Source: Pseudomonadota bacterium
Lineage (GTDB): Bacteria > Myxococcota_A > UBA9160 > SZUA-336
DNA: 64,000 bases
Assembly: GCA_003247575.1 (NCBI GenBank)
Contig: QJZC01000063.1
Span: forward strand, 33,476 to 97,475
Direction of reading: 5' to 3'
Shown here one piece after another: positions 51,989-60,973 of the stretch. The notes below the pieces were generated by a model. The model searched no databases. It saw nothing but the letters and a program-made list of their open reading frames with translations, and was not told the origin of the DNA. The translations under genes and the position numbers were made by a program. Position 1 is the first letter of the stretch. Every line of letters starts with the position of its first letter.

Positions 51989-52205
51989 GCGGTATGCCCG
52001 CGTCAGGTCGCTGGCCCGCCTACCTGCAAGCGGAGTGGACGGCGCGGAGGAACCGCCTCCCGCCGCGGAGACCGCGCGAATCGTCAGAGCAGGGCGATAG
52101 GGCAGGGGCAGCATAGGGCGTAAGCATAGGAGCCTTGTGAGCAGGCGCAAAGGCGCGGCCTCCGGCGGCGCGAAGTGGCATGCATCCGGGCTAGAATCCC
52201 GTCTC

Positions 52206-53360
52206 ATGGCGGAGCTAGAGCTGCTCGATGGAGTGCACCAGGTCGACCCGGTGGAATGGAATGCGCTGGTGGGTACGGGCTCGCCGTTCCTGGAGTGGGA
52301 GTGGCTGGCCTCGCTCGAGCAGGCGGGCGTACTGGAACCCGAGCGCGGGTGGATCTCCAAGCCGATCGTCGTCCGGGATCAGGGCGAGCTGGTGGCTGCC
52401 TGTCCAGCGTACCTGAAGCTCAACAGCGAGGGCGAGTTCGTCTTCGACTGGCACTGGGCTGATGCTGCAGAGCGCGCGGGGATTGCGTACTACCCGAAGT
52501 TGCTCGTCGGGGTTCCGTTCACGCCGGTGGCTGGGCAGCGCGTGCTCGTGCGGCCAGGCGAGCGGCGCGCGTCCTGGGTACGCGTCGTGGGGGACGCCCT
52601 GCGTCAGCTCTGCGACGACAATGGGCTGTCGAGTGTGCATGTCAACTTCTGCCAGGAGGACGAGATCGAGCCCCTGCGCGCAGCCGGATTCGACCTGCGC
52701 ATCGGGGTCCAGTACCAGTGGCGCAATCGAGAGTACGCGACATTCGAAGACTACCTGATGCAGTTTCGCAGCAAACGGCGCAACCAGATGCGCCGCGAGC
52801 TACGCGGGATCGACGCCGCTGGCATCCACATCGACACGTTGGTGGGAGATGCCATCGAAGACGACCACATTCCGGCGATCTATCGCTTCTATCTCGCGAC
52901 CTTGGACAAGAAATACTATGGCCGGCAGTATCTGAATGCCGCGTTCTTCCAGCTGATCGCGGAGCGATTCCGCCATCGCCTGTGCTTCGTGCTGGCGCGA
53001 AGACAGGAGCGCTTCGTCGCAGGGACCTTCAATGTCCAGAAGGAGGGGGTGCTGTACGGGCGCTATTGGGGAGCCGATCGCGAGATTCGGAACCTGCACT
53101 TCGGAGTCGCATACTACGCTGCGGTCGACCACTGCATCCGCAGTGGATTCACGCGCTTCGAACCCGGAGCGGGTGGAGAGTTCAAGCGTACGCGTGGCTT
53201 CGAAGCGACTCCGACCTGGTCCATGCACTACGTCCGCGATGGACGTCTGGAGCGTGCGATCGCGCGCTTCCTGGAGCAAGAGCGCACGGAGGTTCAGCAG
53301 GCGCTCCAGTGGTATGAAGAGCACAGTGCACTCAAGCCGCGAGTCGAGCTCGGATCCTGA
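52206..53360 (+). CDS. FemAB/DUF482-like GNAT acyltransferase
   Basis: The 384-residue protein matches the GNAT-related DUF482 group (often annotated as peptidogalycan biosynthesis protein). Segments include WNALVGTGSPFLEWEWLASLE near the start, FEDYLMQFRSKRRNQMRREL in the middle and FEPGAGGEFKRTRGFEATPTWSMHYV near the end. The last is the acyl-CoA/aminoacyl-binding half in FemAB-type folds. Substrates are unknown for the group. ATG 52206 is preferred over the longer frame from 52137. It diverges from clpS. Confidence 0.85.
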   Translation: MAELELLDGVHQVDPVEWNALVGTGSPFLEWEWLASLEQAGVLEPERGWISKPIVVRDQGELVAACPAYLKLNSEGEFVFDWHWADAAERAGIAYYPKLLVGVPFTPVAGQRVLVRPGERRASWVRVVGDALRQLCDDNGLSSVHVNFCQEDEIEPLRAAGFDLRIGVQYQWRNREYATFEDYLMQFRSKRRNQMRRELRGIDAAGIHIDTLVGDAIEDDHIPAIYRFYLATLDKKYYGRQYLNAAFFQLIAERFRHRLCFVLARRQERFVAGTFNVQKEGVLYGRYWGADREIRNLHFGVAYYAAVDHCIRSGFTRFEPGAGGEFKRTRGFEATPTWSMHYVRDGRLERAIARFLEQERTEVQQALQWYEEHSALKPRVELGS

Positions 53361-53406
53361 TGTGCTGCGTCCGAGTCGAGCGGCGTCTCGGAGCCGTCTT
53401 GCGGGG

Positions 53407-53928
53407 TTACTCGAGGTGATCCAACAGCAGCATCGCTTCGGAACGGGTGAGCGTGTCTTTCTTGGCGAGGCTCTGGATGACGGCCTGGGTCTCCGCTGGA
53501 TTCGGTAGCGCGCTCGCTGCTGTCTCCTTGGGAATGGGCAGCTCCTGACTGACGATCTCGAGGCGGCGGTTGCTCCAACCCATGGCATTGATGGGCTTGC
53601 TGGCGGCTTCGAGGTTGGACGCGATCACGGATCCGCCGCGCAACGCGAAGGCACGCTCATAGTTGGCCGCGATATGGGCTCGGCCGAGCTTGCGGCGTAG
53701 CTGATGCAGCTGATTCTGGCTGCGCGTGAGAACCACGATGACTGCCGGCTGCCGCTCTCGCGTCGGATCGAGCTCGCCGATCCACTCCTTGGCCTCCGAC
53801 GCGGCGGCGCCGAGGGGCAGCGCGCCACTTCGCTCGGCGAGGTAGCCTGCGATCCCGAGGAAGACGGCTGCATTCAACCCCAGGAACCACATCTGCGTCG
53901 AGCTTCCCATCGCTTGCCCCCCACCCAC
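53407..53928 (-). CDS. Hypothetical single-pass membrane protein
   Basis: The 173-residue product (167 if started at the second Met, 53910) has one N-terminal membrane helix (MWFLGLNAAVFLGIAGYLAE) and a soluble helical part (AVIVVLTRSQNQLHQLRRKLGRAHIAANYERAFALRG). A C-terminal segment rich in Leu/Ala follows (ETQAVIQSLAKKDTLTRSEAMLLLDHLE). I do not recognise the family. It is the last of three leftward genes starting with rmuC; it lies 54 bases after the second. Confidence 0.55.
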   Translation of the reverse strand: MGGGQAMGSSTQMWFLGLNAAVFLGIAGYLAERSGALPLGAAASEAKEWIGELDPTRERQPAVIVVLTRSQNQLHQLRRKLGRAHIAANYERAFALRGGSVIASNLEAASKPINAMGWSNRRLEIVSQELPIPKETAASALPNPAETQAVIQSLAKKDTLTRSEAMLLLDHLE

Positions 53929-53982
53929 TTAGCTGTTCTTGATGTGCGAGCCTCGAGCCATCGTGCGTCCCGTCGGAGACGG

Positions 53983-54744
53983 CTAGCCGCTTCTCGACTC
54001 CGTGCTTTCGCGGCGGTACGGACCGAGCTCGAGCTGCTCGTAGACCGAGTTGAGCGCAGCTCGACGCCGGCTCATGAAGTTGCTCTGCGGATAGACCCGC
54101 GTTGCGCGCGTCGTGATCAGCTCTGCGCTCGGCTGTCCCGCCTCGGTCCGCGGTCTCCAGCCAGCGTAGAACCAGAGCACGCGCACGGTCTGATCGCCCC
54201 CGTACTGCTCTAGGAACTCGCGAGCCGACAGCTGCTCGACTCCATAGCGCTCGAGCAGTGCGGCGGTGGCTTCGACCCAGCGCTCACAGTGGTTGGGTCG
54301 GCCGAGCCCAGGTTGATCGAGTTGCGCGAGGAGGCGATCGAGGTCCTGGCAAGGGACGCGCACCTCGGTGCGAGTGACGAAGACGTCGCGCTCGGGGGAA
54401 GCGAACAGCAACTCCGAGCTGACGGTCAGGCGCGCCCTCGCGTTCTGCGACGAGTCGACCAGAGGTTCGAGTGGGCCGAGATTCGTTACGAGTGCCTCGC
54501 GCGTGGCGCGATCGGCCCTTGTGCGTAGCTGCTCGACGAGTGGGCTTGCTGATTCGGAGCTTCGAGCCTGGCCGGTAGCCCGCGGCTTGACGACGAGTCG
54601 CGGTCCGCGCTCTGGTGTCCTCGCGTGGGTGGCAAAGCTCGAAGCCAGCGGAAACGCGCGCCGAATGGCCACCGCGTTCGCGACCACACCGAGCGCAAGT
54701 AGGGTGCAGGACAGCCCCGCCATGATTCCCAGTGGACGTAGCAT
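53983..54744 (-). CDS. Hypothetical membrane-anchored protein
   Basis: The 253-residue product has an N-terminal signal anchor (LGIMAGLSCTLLALGVVANAVAI). A basic, Ser-rich linker follows, then a soluble domain (~95-250) containing TRTEVRVPCQDLDRLLAQLDQPGLGRPNHCERWVEATAALLERYG and VRVLWFYAGWRP. Two cysteines are present. No family was recognised. It lies between rmuC and another anchored unknown on the same strand; the three could form a transcription unit. Confidence 0.6.
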   Translation of the reverse strand: MLRPLGIMAGLSCTLLALGVVANAVAIRRAFPLASSFATHARTPERGPRLVVKPRATGQARSSESASPLVEQLRTRADRATREALVTNLGPLEPLVDSSQNARARLTVSSELLFASPERDVFVTRTEVRVPCQDLDRLLAQLDQPGLGRPNHCERWVEATAALLERYGVEQLSAREFLEQYGGDQTVRVLWFYAGWRPRTEAGQPSAELITTRATRVYPQSNFMSRRRAALNSVYEQLELGPYRRESTESRSG

Positions 54745-54834
54745 GCGATCTCCGCCTTTCTCGTAGTTATGAGTCGGCGCGCGGCGGGATACTCTAAAGT
54801 GCGTTCCTACGTCGGAGTGGCGGATCGAATGACT

Positions 54835-56001
54835 CTAGGCTGCGCCTTCTGCGCGCTGTTCCGGCGGTTCAGCGCGACGCGTCTCGGTGGGCGGAAGCTC
54901 TGGACTTCGTGCGGCTTCGCGGTCAGCGATGTCGGGGGCGGGAGCGGTGGGCGGTTCCTGAAGCGGATCTGCTTGCGCGAGCCGGTGCTGAACTGCTCCG
55001 GCGAATGCTTCTGCGCGCTCCAAGCTTCGTGTTGCGGCGCCGAGCTGGCGTCGCGCCCGTTCGAGCTGACCGATCAGCTGATCGGTGTCCGTCTGGAGCA
55101 AGCCGAGCTGCTGCCAGAGCTCCCCCGCTCGCTCCTGCAGCGCGACCGCCCGCAAGCCGAGTCGGATCGAGCTCAGTAGCGCGCCCAGATTCGCGGGACC
55201 TGCCAAGGTCACCGAGCTCTCCTGATGAAGCGAGCTCAAGAGGTCGGGAATGCGCGCGATCTCGGCGTACAGGCTCTCGGTGGGGACGAACAGGACGCCG
55301 AAGTCGGTCGTCTCCGGCGGAGCGATGTACTTGCTGGCAATTCGACGCGCCTCGCCGCGAACGCGCGCCGCGAGCTGACGCGTTGCCTGGGCCTCGGCCG
55401 CGCCATCCCCACGCTCGCGGGCTGCGAGTAGCCGCAGGTAGTCTTCGAGCGGGAACTTGGAGTCGATCGGGAGGTGGAAGGTCGCTCCTTCGGCGGAGCG
55501 CAAGCGCAGCGCGGCGTCGACGCGCTCTTGGCTACCCGCACGCAGCGCGAGCTGGAGGTCGTACTGATCCGGTGCGAGAAAGTCGCCGAGAAGCTGCTCC
55601 AGCTGCGCTTCCCCCCAGGCTCCGCGGCGCTTGACGTTTCCCAGGGTCCGCTGGAGCTCGCTCCAACCGCTCGCCATCCCCTGTAGCTCGCCCACGCCGC
55701 GTTGAAGCTGGGTGAGATGCTGGGATACGTTCTGGCGTAGGTCTCGCAGATGGTCGTTCTGCAGTTGGGCCAGGTCGCCCGTACGCATCATCACGGCTTC
55801 TGCGATGTCCTGGCTGGCGCGTTCGAGCTGCTCGTTCTGTGCTCGCAGACCGCGCACGAGTCGCAGCAGGAGCCACAGAGAGCCGATCGCGAGCACACCC
55901 ACCAGCGCGGCAACCATTCCGGCCATCAAGCCCCAGAAGGCGACAGGATGCGCCTCGAAAGCGCGGATCCCCTCCTGGAGCAGCTCTCCAAAGTCCCCCA
56001 C
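54835..56001 (-). CDS. rmuC: RmuC-family DNA recombination protein
   Basis: The 388-residue protein has an N-terminal membrane helix (VAFWGLMAGMVAALVGVLAIGSLWLLLRL) and a coiled coil (~55-120). The RmuC nuclease-like core follows, with NVKRRGAWGEAQLEQLLGDFLAP, DSKFPLEDYLRLL and FVPTESLYAEIARIPDL. RmuC limits rearrangements at inverted repeats in E. coli. The acidic, Pro-rich last ~50 residues are not conserved. The GTG start has GGAGAC upstream. Confidence 0.92.
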   Translation of the reverse strand: MGDFGELLQEGIRAFEAHPVAFWGLMAGMVAALVGVLAIGSLWLLLRLVRGLRAQNEQLERASQDIAEAVMMRTGDLAQLQNDHLRDLRQNVSQHLTQLQRGVGELQGMASGWSELQRTLGNVKRRGAWGEAQLEQLLGDFLAPDQYDLQLALRAGSQERVDAALRLRSAEGATFHLPIDSKFPLEDYLRLLAARERGDGAAEAQATRQLAARVRGEARRIASKYIAPPETTDFGVLFVPTESLYAEIARIPDLLSSLHQESSVTLAGPANLGALLSSIRLGLRAVALQERAGELWQQLGLLQTDTDQLIGQLERARRQLGAATRSLERAEAFAGAVQHRLAQADPLQEPPTAPAPDIADREAARSPELPPTETRRAEPPEQRAEGAA

Positions 56002-56200
56002 CGTGTCTCCCTGGGCTTCTGGGTCCCACGTCTACCGGTGTGCTCACCCGGAAGCGAATGTGTAGCGAAATCAGGGATCTTGCGCCGAAGTCCTGCGCCG
56101 AAGAGAGGCGCGCGGGATCGCGCATCCCGGTGACGGGGGTCACAGCCGCGATCGCTCCGGGGATCCGAAATATGGGGGCAAAGATGAGGGGTGCGAAAGG

Positions 56201-56278
56201 ATGATGACCAGTACTCAAGTGATGCTCGTGATCGCCGTAATCCTCGGACTCGCTTCCACGATGATGGGCTTTCCCTGA
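56201..56278 (+). CDS. Possible 25-residue single-helix membrane peptide
   Basis: ATG 56201 opens a 25-codon frame ending at TGA 56276. Residues 6-24 are almost wholly hydrophobic (QVMLVIAVILGLASTMMGF), a plausible single membrane helix. GAGGGG and GAAAGG precede the start. It lies between divergent-facing ends of rmuC (start, minus strand) and the DUF3047 gene (end, minus strand), a ~300-base stretch otherwise without a gene. Short hydrophobic frames also arise by chance, so confidence is low. Confidence 0.35.
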   Translation: MMTSTQVMLVIAVILGLASTMMGFP

Positions 56279-56299
56279 TCGAGCGGCAGGCTCGGGGAG

Positions 56300-57268
56300 C
56301 TACGGAGCCTCCCGGGATAGAAACTCGATGTCCCCATAGAAGGCGGTGGCAGATTCGCCCGTGTTGTCTGTATCCGTCATGAGAGCGACTCCTTCGACTC
56401 GGGGCGGATCTTCACCGAATGCGCGTACGTAGTCGGAGTACACGTCCCGCTCTTCCTCGATCCACTCGCCCACGCGCGTGCGGCCGCTCTCGACTGCGAT
56501 CATCTTGACGAAGCTTCCCGCGAAGGGGTTGTCGTAGATGCCGTCCTGGGGGGCGTTGCTCGCCCAGATGTAGTTGATCGCGCCGATGGGAAGGTCGCCC
56601 AGGATCGCGCGCGCCGCGGTGTACTTCGCCTTCTTGAAGAAGCCGACGCGGTCCGGCTCGTACTTGAACGCGATGTAGATGCGTGCGGGATAGTCGTCGC
56701 CTGACTTCTGGCTGACGTCCCCCCGCTCGAGCACGCCTCCGACCTTCCAACGCCAGCGCAGGATCGGATACCGCTTCAGGTCGAGGTCGACTCGCCGGGT
56801 GAAGCCAGAAGCGGAAGCGTTTGCGTCAGCCCGTACGACCCAGCGGCCTTCCTCCTCTACGAAGCTGTACCGGGTATGAGCCGGGATCTTCTCGAATTCG
56901 AGCGGCTCCCACTCCTGCGGGAGCTGACCGCCTGCGGAGGAGAAGGCGCCCACGATCTGCCGCTCGCGATTGGTCGGGCTGAGCCCCGACCCGGCGGGGG
57001 CAGCGGCCGCGGGGGTGGCTTCGACCAGCAGCTCTCCAGCGGCGACCTTCGAGCTCTCGGCGGGCTTCTCGTCCGGTAGGTCTGGATCTCCCCCCGCGCG
57101 GGCCGCGGACGGCGGCAGCGTCCAAGCGAGCAAGCATGCCGCGGCGACCCCACCCATCCCGGACTTCACGCAGCTGGATCGCCTTCGACGGCGGGAGGAT
57201 CTCTCAGTTGCGAGGCTCGGCTGGAGCGGTTCGCAGGCTTGGCGGGACGGGCGGGAGTGAGTGGGCAT
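56300..57268 (-). CDS. DUF3047 exported protein
   Basis: The last ~220 residues match DUF3047: EWEPLEFEKIPAHTRYSFVEEEGRWVVRADANASASG, LRWRWKVGG, DDYPARIYIAFKY, INYIWASNAPQDGIYDNPF and ALMTDTDNTGESATAFYGDIEF. This is a beta-sandwich, carbohydrate-binding-like domain of unknown role. The N-terminus has a signal peptide (GMGGVAAACLLAWTLPPSAARA). If GTG 57169 is the true start, the signal sits at the very N-terminus; from 57268 it is preceded by ~35 basic residues. It follows the DegT-type gene on the same strand. Confidence 0.82.
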   Translation of the reverse strand: MPTHSRPSRQACEPLQPSLATERSSRRRRRSSCVKSGMGGVAAACLLAWTLPPSAARAGGDPDLPDEKPAESSKVAAGELLVEATPAAAAPAGSGLSPTNRERQIVGAFSSAGGQLPQEWEPLEFEKIPAHTRYSFVEEEGRWVVRADANASASGFTRRVDLDLKRYPILRWRWKVGGVLERGDVSQKSGDDYPARIYIAFKYEPDRVGFFKKAKYTAARAILGDLPIGAINYIWASNAPQDGIYDNPFAGSFVKMIAVESGRTRVGEWIEEERDVYSDYVRAFGEDPPRVEGVALMTDTDNTGESATAFYGDIEFLSREAP

Positions 57269-57320
57269 GGGGGTCTCCGTTCGAGTGATGCCGCTTCGCC
57301 GTGCGGCTTGGGATCGAGCT

Positions 57321-58583
57321 TCAGGCGAAGGCCGAGCCAGGCGGAGCAGGGTCCAGACTGGCCTTCAAGTGCTGCGATCGTCCGCGCAGCTTGCGGAACG
57401 CCGCCAGCAATGAGTCTACGTCCTCTGACGGTCCCAGAAAGAGGTGGTGTGGCAGCCAGATCGCCTCTTCGTAGGCGGCATGTGCTGCGATCGGGTATCG
57501 GTTCGGGGTCTCCCGCTGGCGTTCATACGCGGGATTCGTTCGTGGATCCGCCGCGAAGAGTGGATCGTCGTGGATGGGCACATAGAAGCGACCCGAACAG
57601 GGAACGCCCTCGGCTTCGAGTGCCTCCACGAATCGATCTCGCGGAACCCCTTCGAAGGCGGCAGCGTCGTAGCGCAGCACGAGCTGGTAGTACGTCGGGG
57701 TCGAACGTGGGTCCACGGGCGGCATCGAGATCCCTGGGATCTCGGCCAGACCCTGCGCGAAGCGTTCGACGGCCCTGCGGCGCCGCTCGTGCTGCTCGGG
57801 CAGCCTTTCCAGTTGCGCGCATAGGACAGCTGCTTGCCATTCCGTGATTCGCAGGTTGTGTCCCAGCAGGGGCTCGACACCGGCGGTGCTCGGGGTGTCG
57901 CGGCGTCCACAGTTCACCAGCGCTTCGAGCCGTGCCGCGAAGATGTCGGAATCGGTCGTCACCGCGCCTCCCTCTCCCGCGGTGAGCAACTTCGAAGACT
58001 GCATCGAGAAGCAGCCGAGATCTCCGAGCGATCCCGCGCAGCGACCGCGCCAGCGCATTCCATGCGCATGGGCGCAGTCCTCGACGAGTGCAAGTCCGCG
58101 AGCGGCGCAGATCTCCTGTAGGCGGTCCATGTCGGCCATCGCGCTTGCCAGGTGCACCGCGACCACGGCTTCCGTGCGGGGGGAGAACGCGGCCTCGACT
58201 GCGCGCGGGTCGAGGCAATACGAATCGGGCAGGACGTCGACGAAGACGGGCTGAGCGCCTGCGGCCACGATGCCTCCGGCGGTCCCCACGAAGCTATAGG
58301 CCGTGGTGATCACCTCGGCTCCGCGCGAGATGCGCGCAGCCTGGAGGGCCAGGGTGATCGCGAAGGTCCCATTGGCGCAGGCCGTGGCGGAGTGCGTGCC
58401 GATGTAGTCGGCGAACGCACGGTTGAATGTGCGCGCGTGTGTGTTCGGGCTCGGGAAGCCCCCCCACTCGCCGCCCTCGAGCACACGCAGGAGGGCCTCC
58501 CGCTCGGGCTCTCCGAACTCGGGCCAGCGCGCCCAGGGGGTGGTGCGCACCGGCGGGCCGCCCAGGATGGCGAGCTCGTCCAC
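57321..58583 (-). CDS. DegT/DnrJ/EryC1/StrS-family PLP aminotransferase
   Basis: The 420-residue enzyme transfers an amino group to a keto sugar or keto cyclitol. It has an AHAHGMRWRGRCAGSLGDLGCFSMQSSK segment whose final Lys binds PLP, followed by LLTAGEGGAVTT and HNLRITEWQAAVLCAQLERLPE. The start LAILGGPPVRTTPWARWPEFGEPE is of the StrS/glutamine-scyllo-inosose type. The GTG start has GGAGGA upstream. No other sugar-nucleotide genes are near, so its pathway is unclear. Confidence 0.9.
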   Translation of the reverse strand: MDELAILGGPPVRTTPWARWPEFGEPEREALLRVLEGGEWGGFPSPNTHARTFNRAFADYIGTHSATACANGTFAITLALQAARISRGAEVITTAYSFVGTAGGIVAAGAQPVFVDVLPDSYCLDPRAVEAAFSPRTEAVVAVHLASAMADMDRLQEICAARGLALVEDCAHAHGMRWRGRCAGSLGDLGCFSMQSSKLLTAGEGGAVTTDSDIFAARLEALVNCGRRDTPSTAGVEPLLGHNLRITEWQAAVLCAQLERLPEQHERRRRAVERFAQGLAEIPGISMPPVDPRSTPTYYQLVLRYDAAAFEGVPRDRFVEALEAEGVPCSGRFYVPIHDDPLFAADPRTNPAYERQRETPNRYPIAAHAAYEEAIWLPHHLFLGPSEDVDSLLAAFRKLRGRSQHLKASLDPAPPGSAFA

Positions 58584-58836
58584 GTGTCCTCCGATCTTGG
58601 ATCTCCCGCGCTGCAGGGTATCAAAGCCAGTGGAATCAGCCGTCGCTGCGCTCGGCTACTCCCGGATTGCGCGTGGCCGATCCCACTCGGCCTGAGTCCG
58701 CGAGCAACCTCTGGCGATCGAGCATCGTGCAGGGCGTGCAACACGCCGACCTGCGGGACTTCTCGGCCGCGAGGTAACCCGAGATGTCGGCAGGCGGGTC
58801 GAACGAGATCGATGCTCTGCGACTCGGAGGAGCCCT

Positions 58837-60279
58837 ATGAACCTTTCGCTGCAGATCCCTGACACTTCGGACGCCTGCAATGAATCTGGCCAGGACGATG
58901 GTCTGGCCGAGCTGGCACGGCGGATCGTCAGCCGCCTGAGCTCGCGTACTCAGCGCCAAGACGAGCTGCTCGGCGAGGCCTTTCTCACGTGCGAACGACT
59001 GAGGCGAGGTCGTCCTGACGAGTTCGAGAGTGCCGCCGCGCGCGGAGAGCTCGAGAGCTGGTGTATTCCCCACGTGCGGCGCGCACTGCGTCACTCGGGG
59101 CTCGACATCGAGCGTGTGGAGCGTCCTCGCGGGGGGTGGCTCGGGGCGTACGTGGGCCCGGACGCGCGCGAGGTCGGAGCCGAGACCGAGTACAGCGGAT
59201 GCGACGAAGCTGCGCTCGATACCAGCCAGCTCGCGCTCCGAAAGGCGCTCGCTCGGGCGCAAGCAGAGGGGAACGGGACGCTCTTGCGCAACCTGGGTTG
59301 GTACCGCGAGCGCCTCGAGCACAGGTCCTACGAGGCGATCGCGAACTCGGCCGGGCGTGTCCCGGCGACCATTCGAACGGGAGTCGCTCGGGCTCGGAAG
59401 TTCGTGCTGCGCATCGTGCACGAGCTGGAGCACGAGCAGCCGGCTCCTCTCTCGGCGGATGCGCCGGCCGAGATCGAGCCATTGCGGCAGCTCTGGAAGG
59501 ATCAGCAGCTCGACGTGCTCGAACGCGAGCTAGCGCGCACCGAGAGCGAGTTCGGGAGCGATCCCCACTGGCTGAATCTGCGCGCGCTCGCGAGCGCAGA
59601 CCGCGGTGACCGCGCCGCTGCCCACCGCTACTACGAGCGTGCCCTGATCCAGGCGGACGGCGCCCCCGTGCGCGCGCGGATCCTGAACAACCTGGCCAAT
59701 CTGAGGGACGACGAGGGAGCCCTGGACGAGGCCCGAATACTCTGGATGCGGGCGCATCAGCTCGCCCCTACAGCAGCCACTCCGGTGCTGAACCTGCTCG
59801 CGGCTGCATCCGTGAGCCAGGATTATGCGAGCGCGCAGCACTTCGTCTCGCTGCTCGGCGAGCTGTTGAGCTGCGGTCGGATGCGCGAGCAGGAGCGGGC
59901 CTATGCGCACCGCAGGCTGCGGGAGAACCCGCGCTTCGGCTGGCTGCGCGAGACCGAGGCCTGGAGACTGGGACCGGCTCGCTGGTTGCGCGCAGCTTCT
60001 GACGACCGTGCTCGCAATGCTGCCGTTCGAGGTGGGGGGATGCGTCGAGGTGCGGCGGCACTCGCCATCGTGTGCTTCTCGTTGCTCGGGGCACTGGCGA
60101 CCCCGCTGGCGGCTGCGGCCAGCATCAACCACCCTGCCGTGCGCGTTCTGGACGGCCCCTCCCTTGACCGATCGCCGGGCGAGGAGCTCGTCGGGATCGA
60201 GGCGGCCGCGAGCGCTTCCAAGCGCGGTGGCGACTCCATGGGGTCGCCCTCCGATCGCGGCGGATCCAGCCGAGGTTGA
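58837..60279 (+). CDS. Sigma-like HTH / TPR / membrane-anchored fusion protein of unknown function
   Basis: The 480-residue product looks composite. Residues ~20-195 resemble a divergent sigma-70/ECF factor: a helical region 2-like part (RTQRQDELLGEAFLTCERL) and a region 4-like HTH (RSYEAIANSAGRVPATIRTGVARARKFVLRIV, 163-194). Residues ~210-390 contain TPR-like helices (DPHWLNLRALASADRGDRAAAHRYYERAL, ILNNLANLRDDEGALDEARILW). A membrane helix (about 404-428) and a ~50-residue outer tail follow. AGGAG lies before ATG 58837. No family is recognised for the whole; the sigma likeness is my reading of the motifs. Confidence 0.6.
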   Translation: MNLSLQIPDTSDACNESGQDDGLAELARRIVSRLSSRTQRQDELLGEAFLTCERLRRGRPDEFESAAARGELESWCIPHVRRALRHSGLDIERVERPRGGWLGAYVGPDAREVGAETEYSGCDEAALDTSQLALRKALARAQAEGNGTLLRNLGWYRERLEHRSYEAIANSAGRVPATIRTGVARARKFVLRIVHELEHEQPAPLSADAPAEIEPLRQLWKDQQLDVLERELARTESEFGSDPHWLNLRALASADRGDRAAAHRYYERALIQADGAPVRARILNNLANLRDDEGALDEARILWMRAHQLAPTAATPVLNLLAAASVSQDYASAQHFVSLLGELLSCGRMREQERAYAHRRLRENPRFGWLRETEAWRLGPARWLRAASDDRARNAAVRGGGMRRGAAALAIVCFSLLGALATPLAAAASINHPAVRVLDGPSLDRSPGEELVGIEAAASASKRGGDSMGSPSDRGGSSRG

Positions 60280-60495
60280 GCGGCTGCCCAACGCGGCGCT
60301 GACGCGCCGGGACAGCGCGTTTGATGCAGCCTGGCGGCAGCAGGCGGCAGCGTCGGTGAATGCACTCATGTGTCCGTAGGCGACAGCCGAAGGGACCCGC
60401 ATGCATCCGTACACGGGGAGCGGCGGACGTTCCGGCGACCTCCATCCGTGGACCACCGGCGACCTAGGCGTCGCACTCCGGAGGTGGACGCTTCG

Positions 60496-60870
60496 ATGGG
60501 CGAGTCCCAACGACTTCGCGAGATAGAGTTCGAGCTGGCCCTGACGAGTCAGCTGGAGTTGGCGTACGGACTCCGCGTACGCTCCCATACTGACCTGTTG
60601 GATCGTCGCCGTGCTGGCTATACCACGCTGCACTTCGGCTACCAGTATCCCAAGGCCCCCCGCCGCAGAACGCGCGTCAAAGTGGGGATCGAGGGGCGCA
60701 GACGTCCGAGCTACCGATTCGAGGTGGATCTGGCGGACTCCGAGCAGGTGGAAAGCGCCGCTTCGGACTGCGAAAGCCTGGCGCTGGCCATACGGGAGCA
60801 CCTCGCCGAGCATCCCGACGTTGCAGCACCGGATCCCCCGGCCGGGCCGCGCCGCCGCGAAGAGGACTGA
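60496..60870 (+). CDS. Hypothetical protein
   Basis: From ATG 60496, with GGAGGTGG eight bases upstream, the product has 124 residues. The N-terminal helix (SQRLREIEFELALTSQLELAYGLRV) and the following strands (AGYTTLHFGYQYP, TRVKVGIEGRRRPSYRFEVDLAD) suggest a small folded, highly charged protein. No signal peptide or recognised family. It sits between the sigma-like/TPR fusion and the di-haem cytochrome. An in-frame extension to 60370 has Arg-rich sequence and no ribosome-binding site. Confidence 0.55.
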   Translation: MGESQRLREIEFELALTSQLELAYGLRVRSHTDLLDRRRAGYTTLHFGYQYPKAPRRRTRVKVGIEGRRRPSYRFEVDLADSEQVESAASDCESLALAIREHLAEHPDVAAPDPPAGPRRREED

Positions 60871-60973
60871 TCCGGCCAGATTCTCGGGTGCCGGCTCTGC
60901 TCTCTGTGCAAGCAGTGTGCATCCCCAGTAGAATGGCCCCACATTGGGCCAGTTCTAGACCGGGGAAACAGTG

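Noticed and set aside
51989..52360. Long N-terminal extension of clpS
   Set aside because: Ser/Pro-rich, outside the family and overlapping the divergent gene's start; ATG 51988 suffices.
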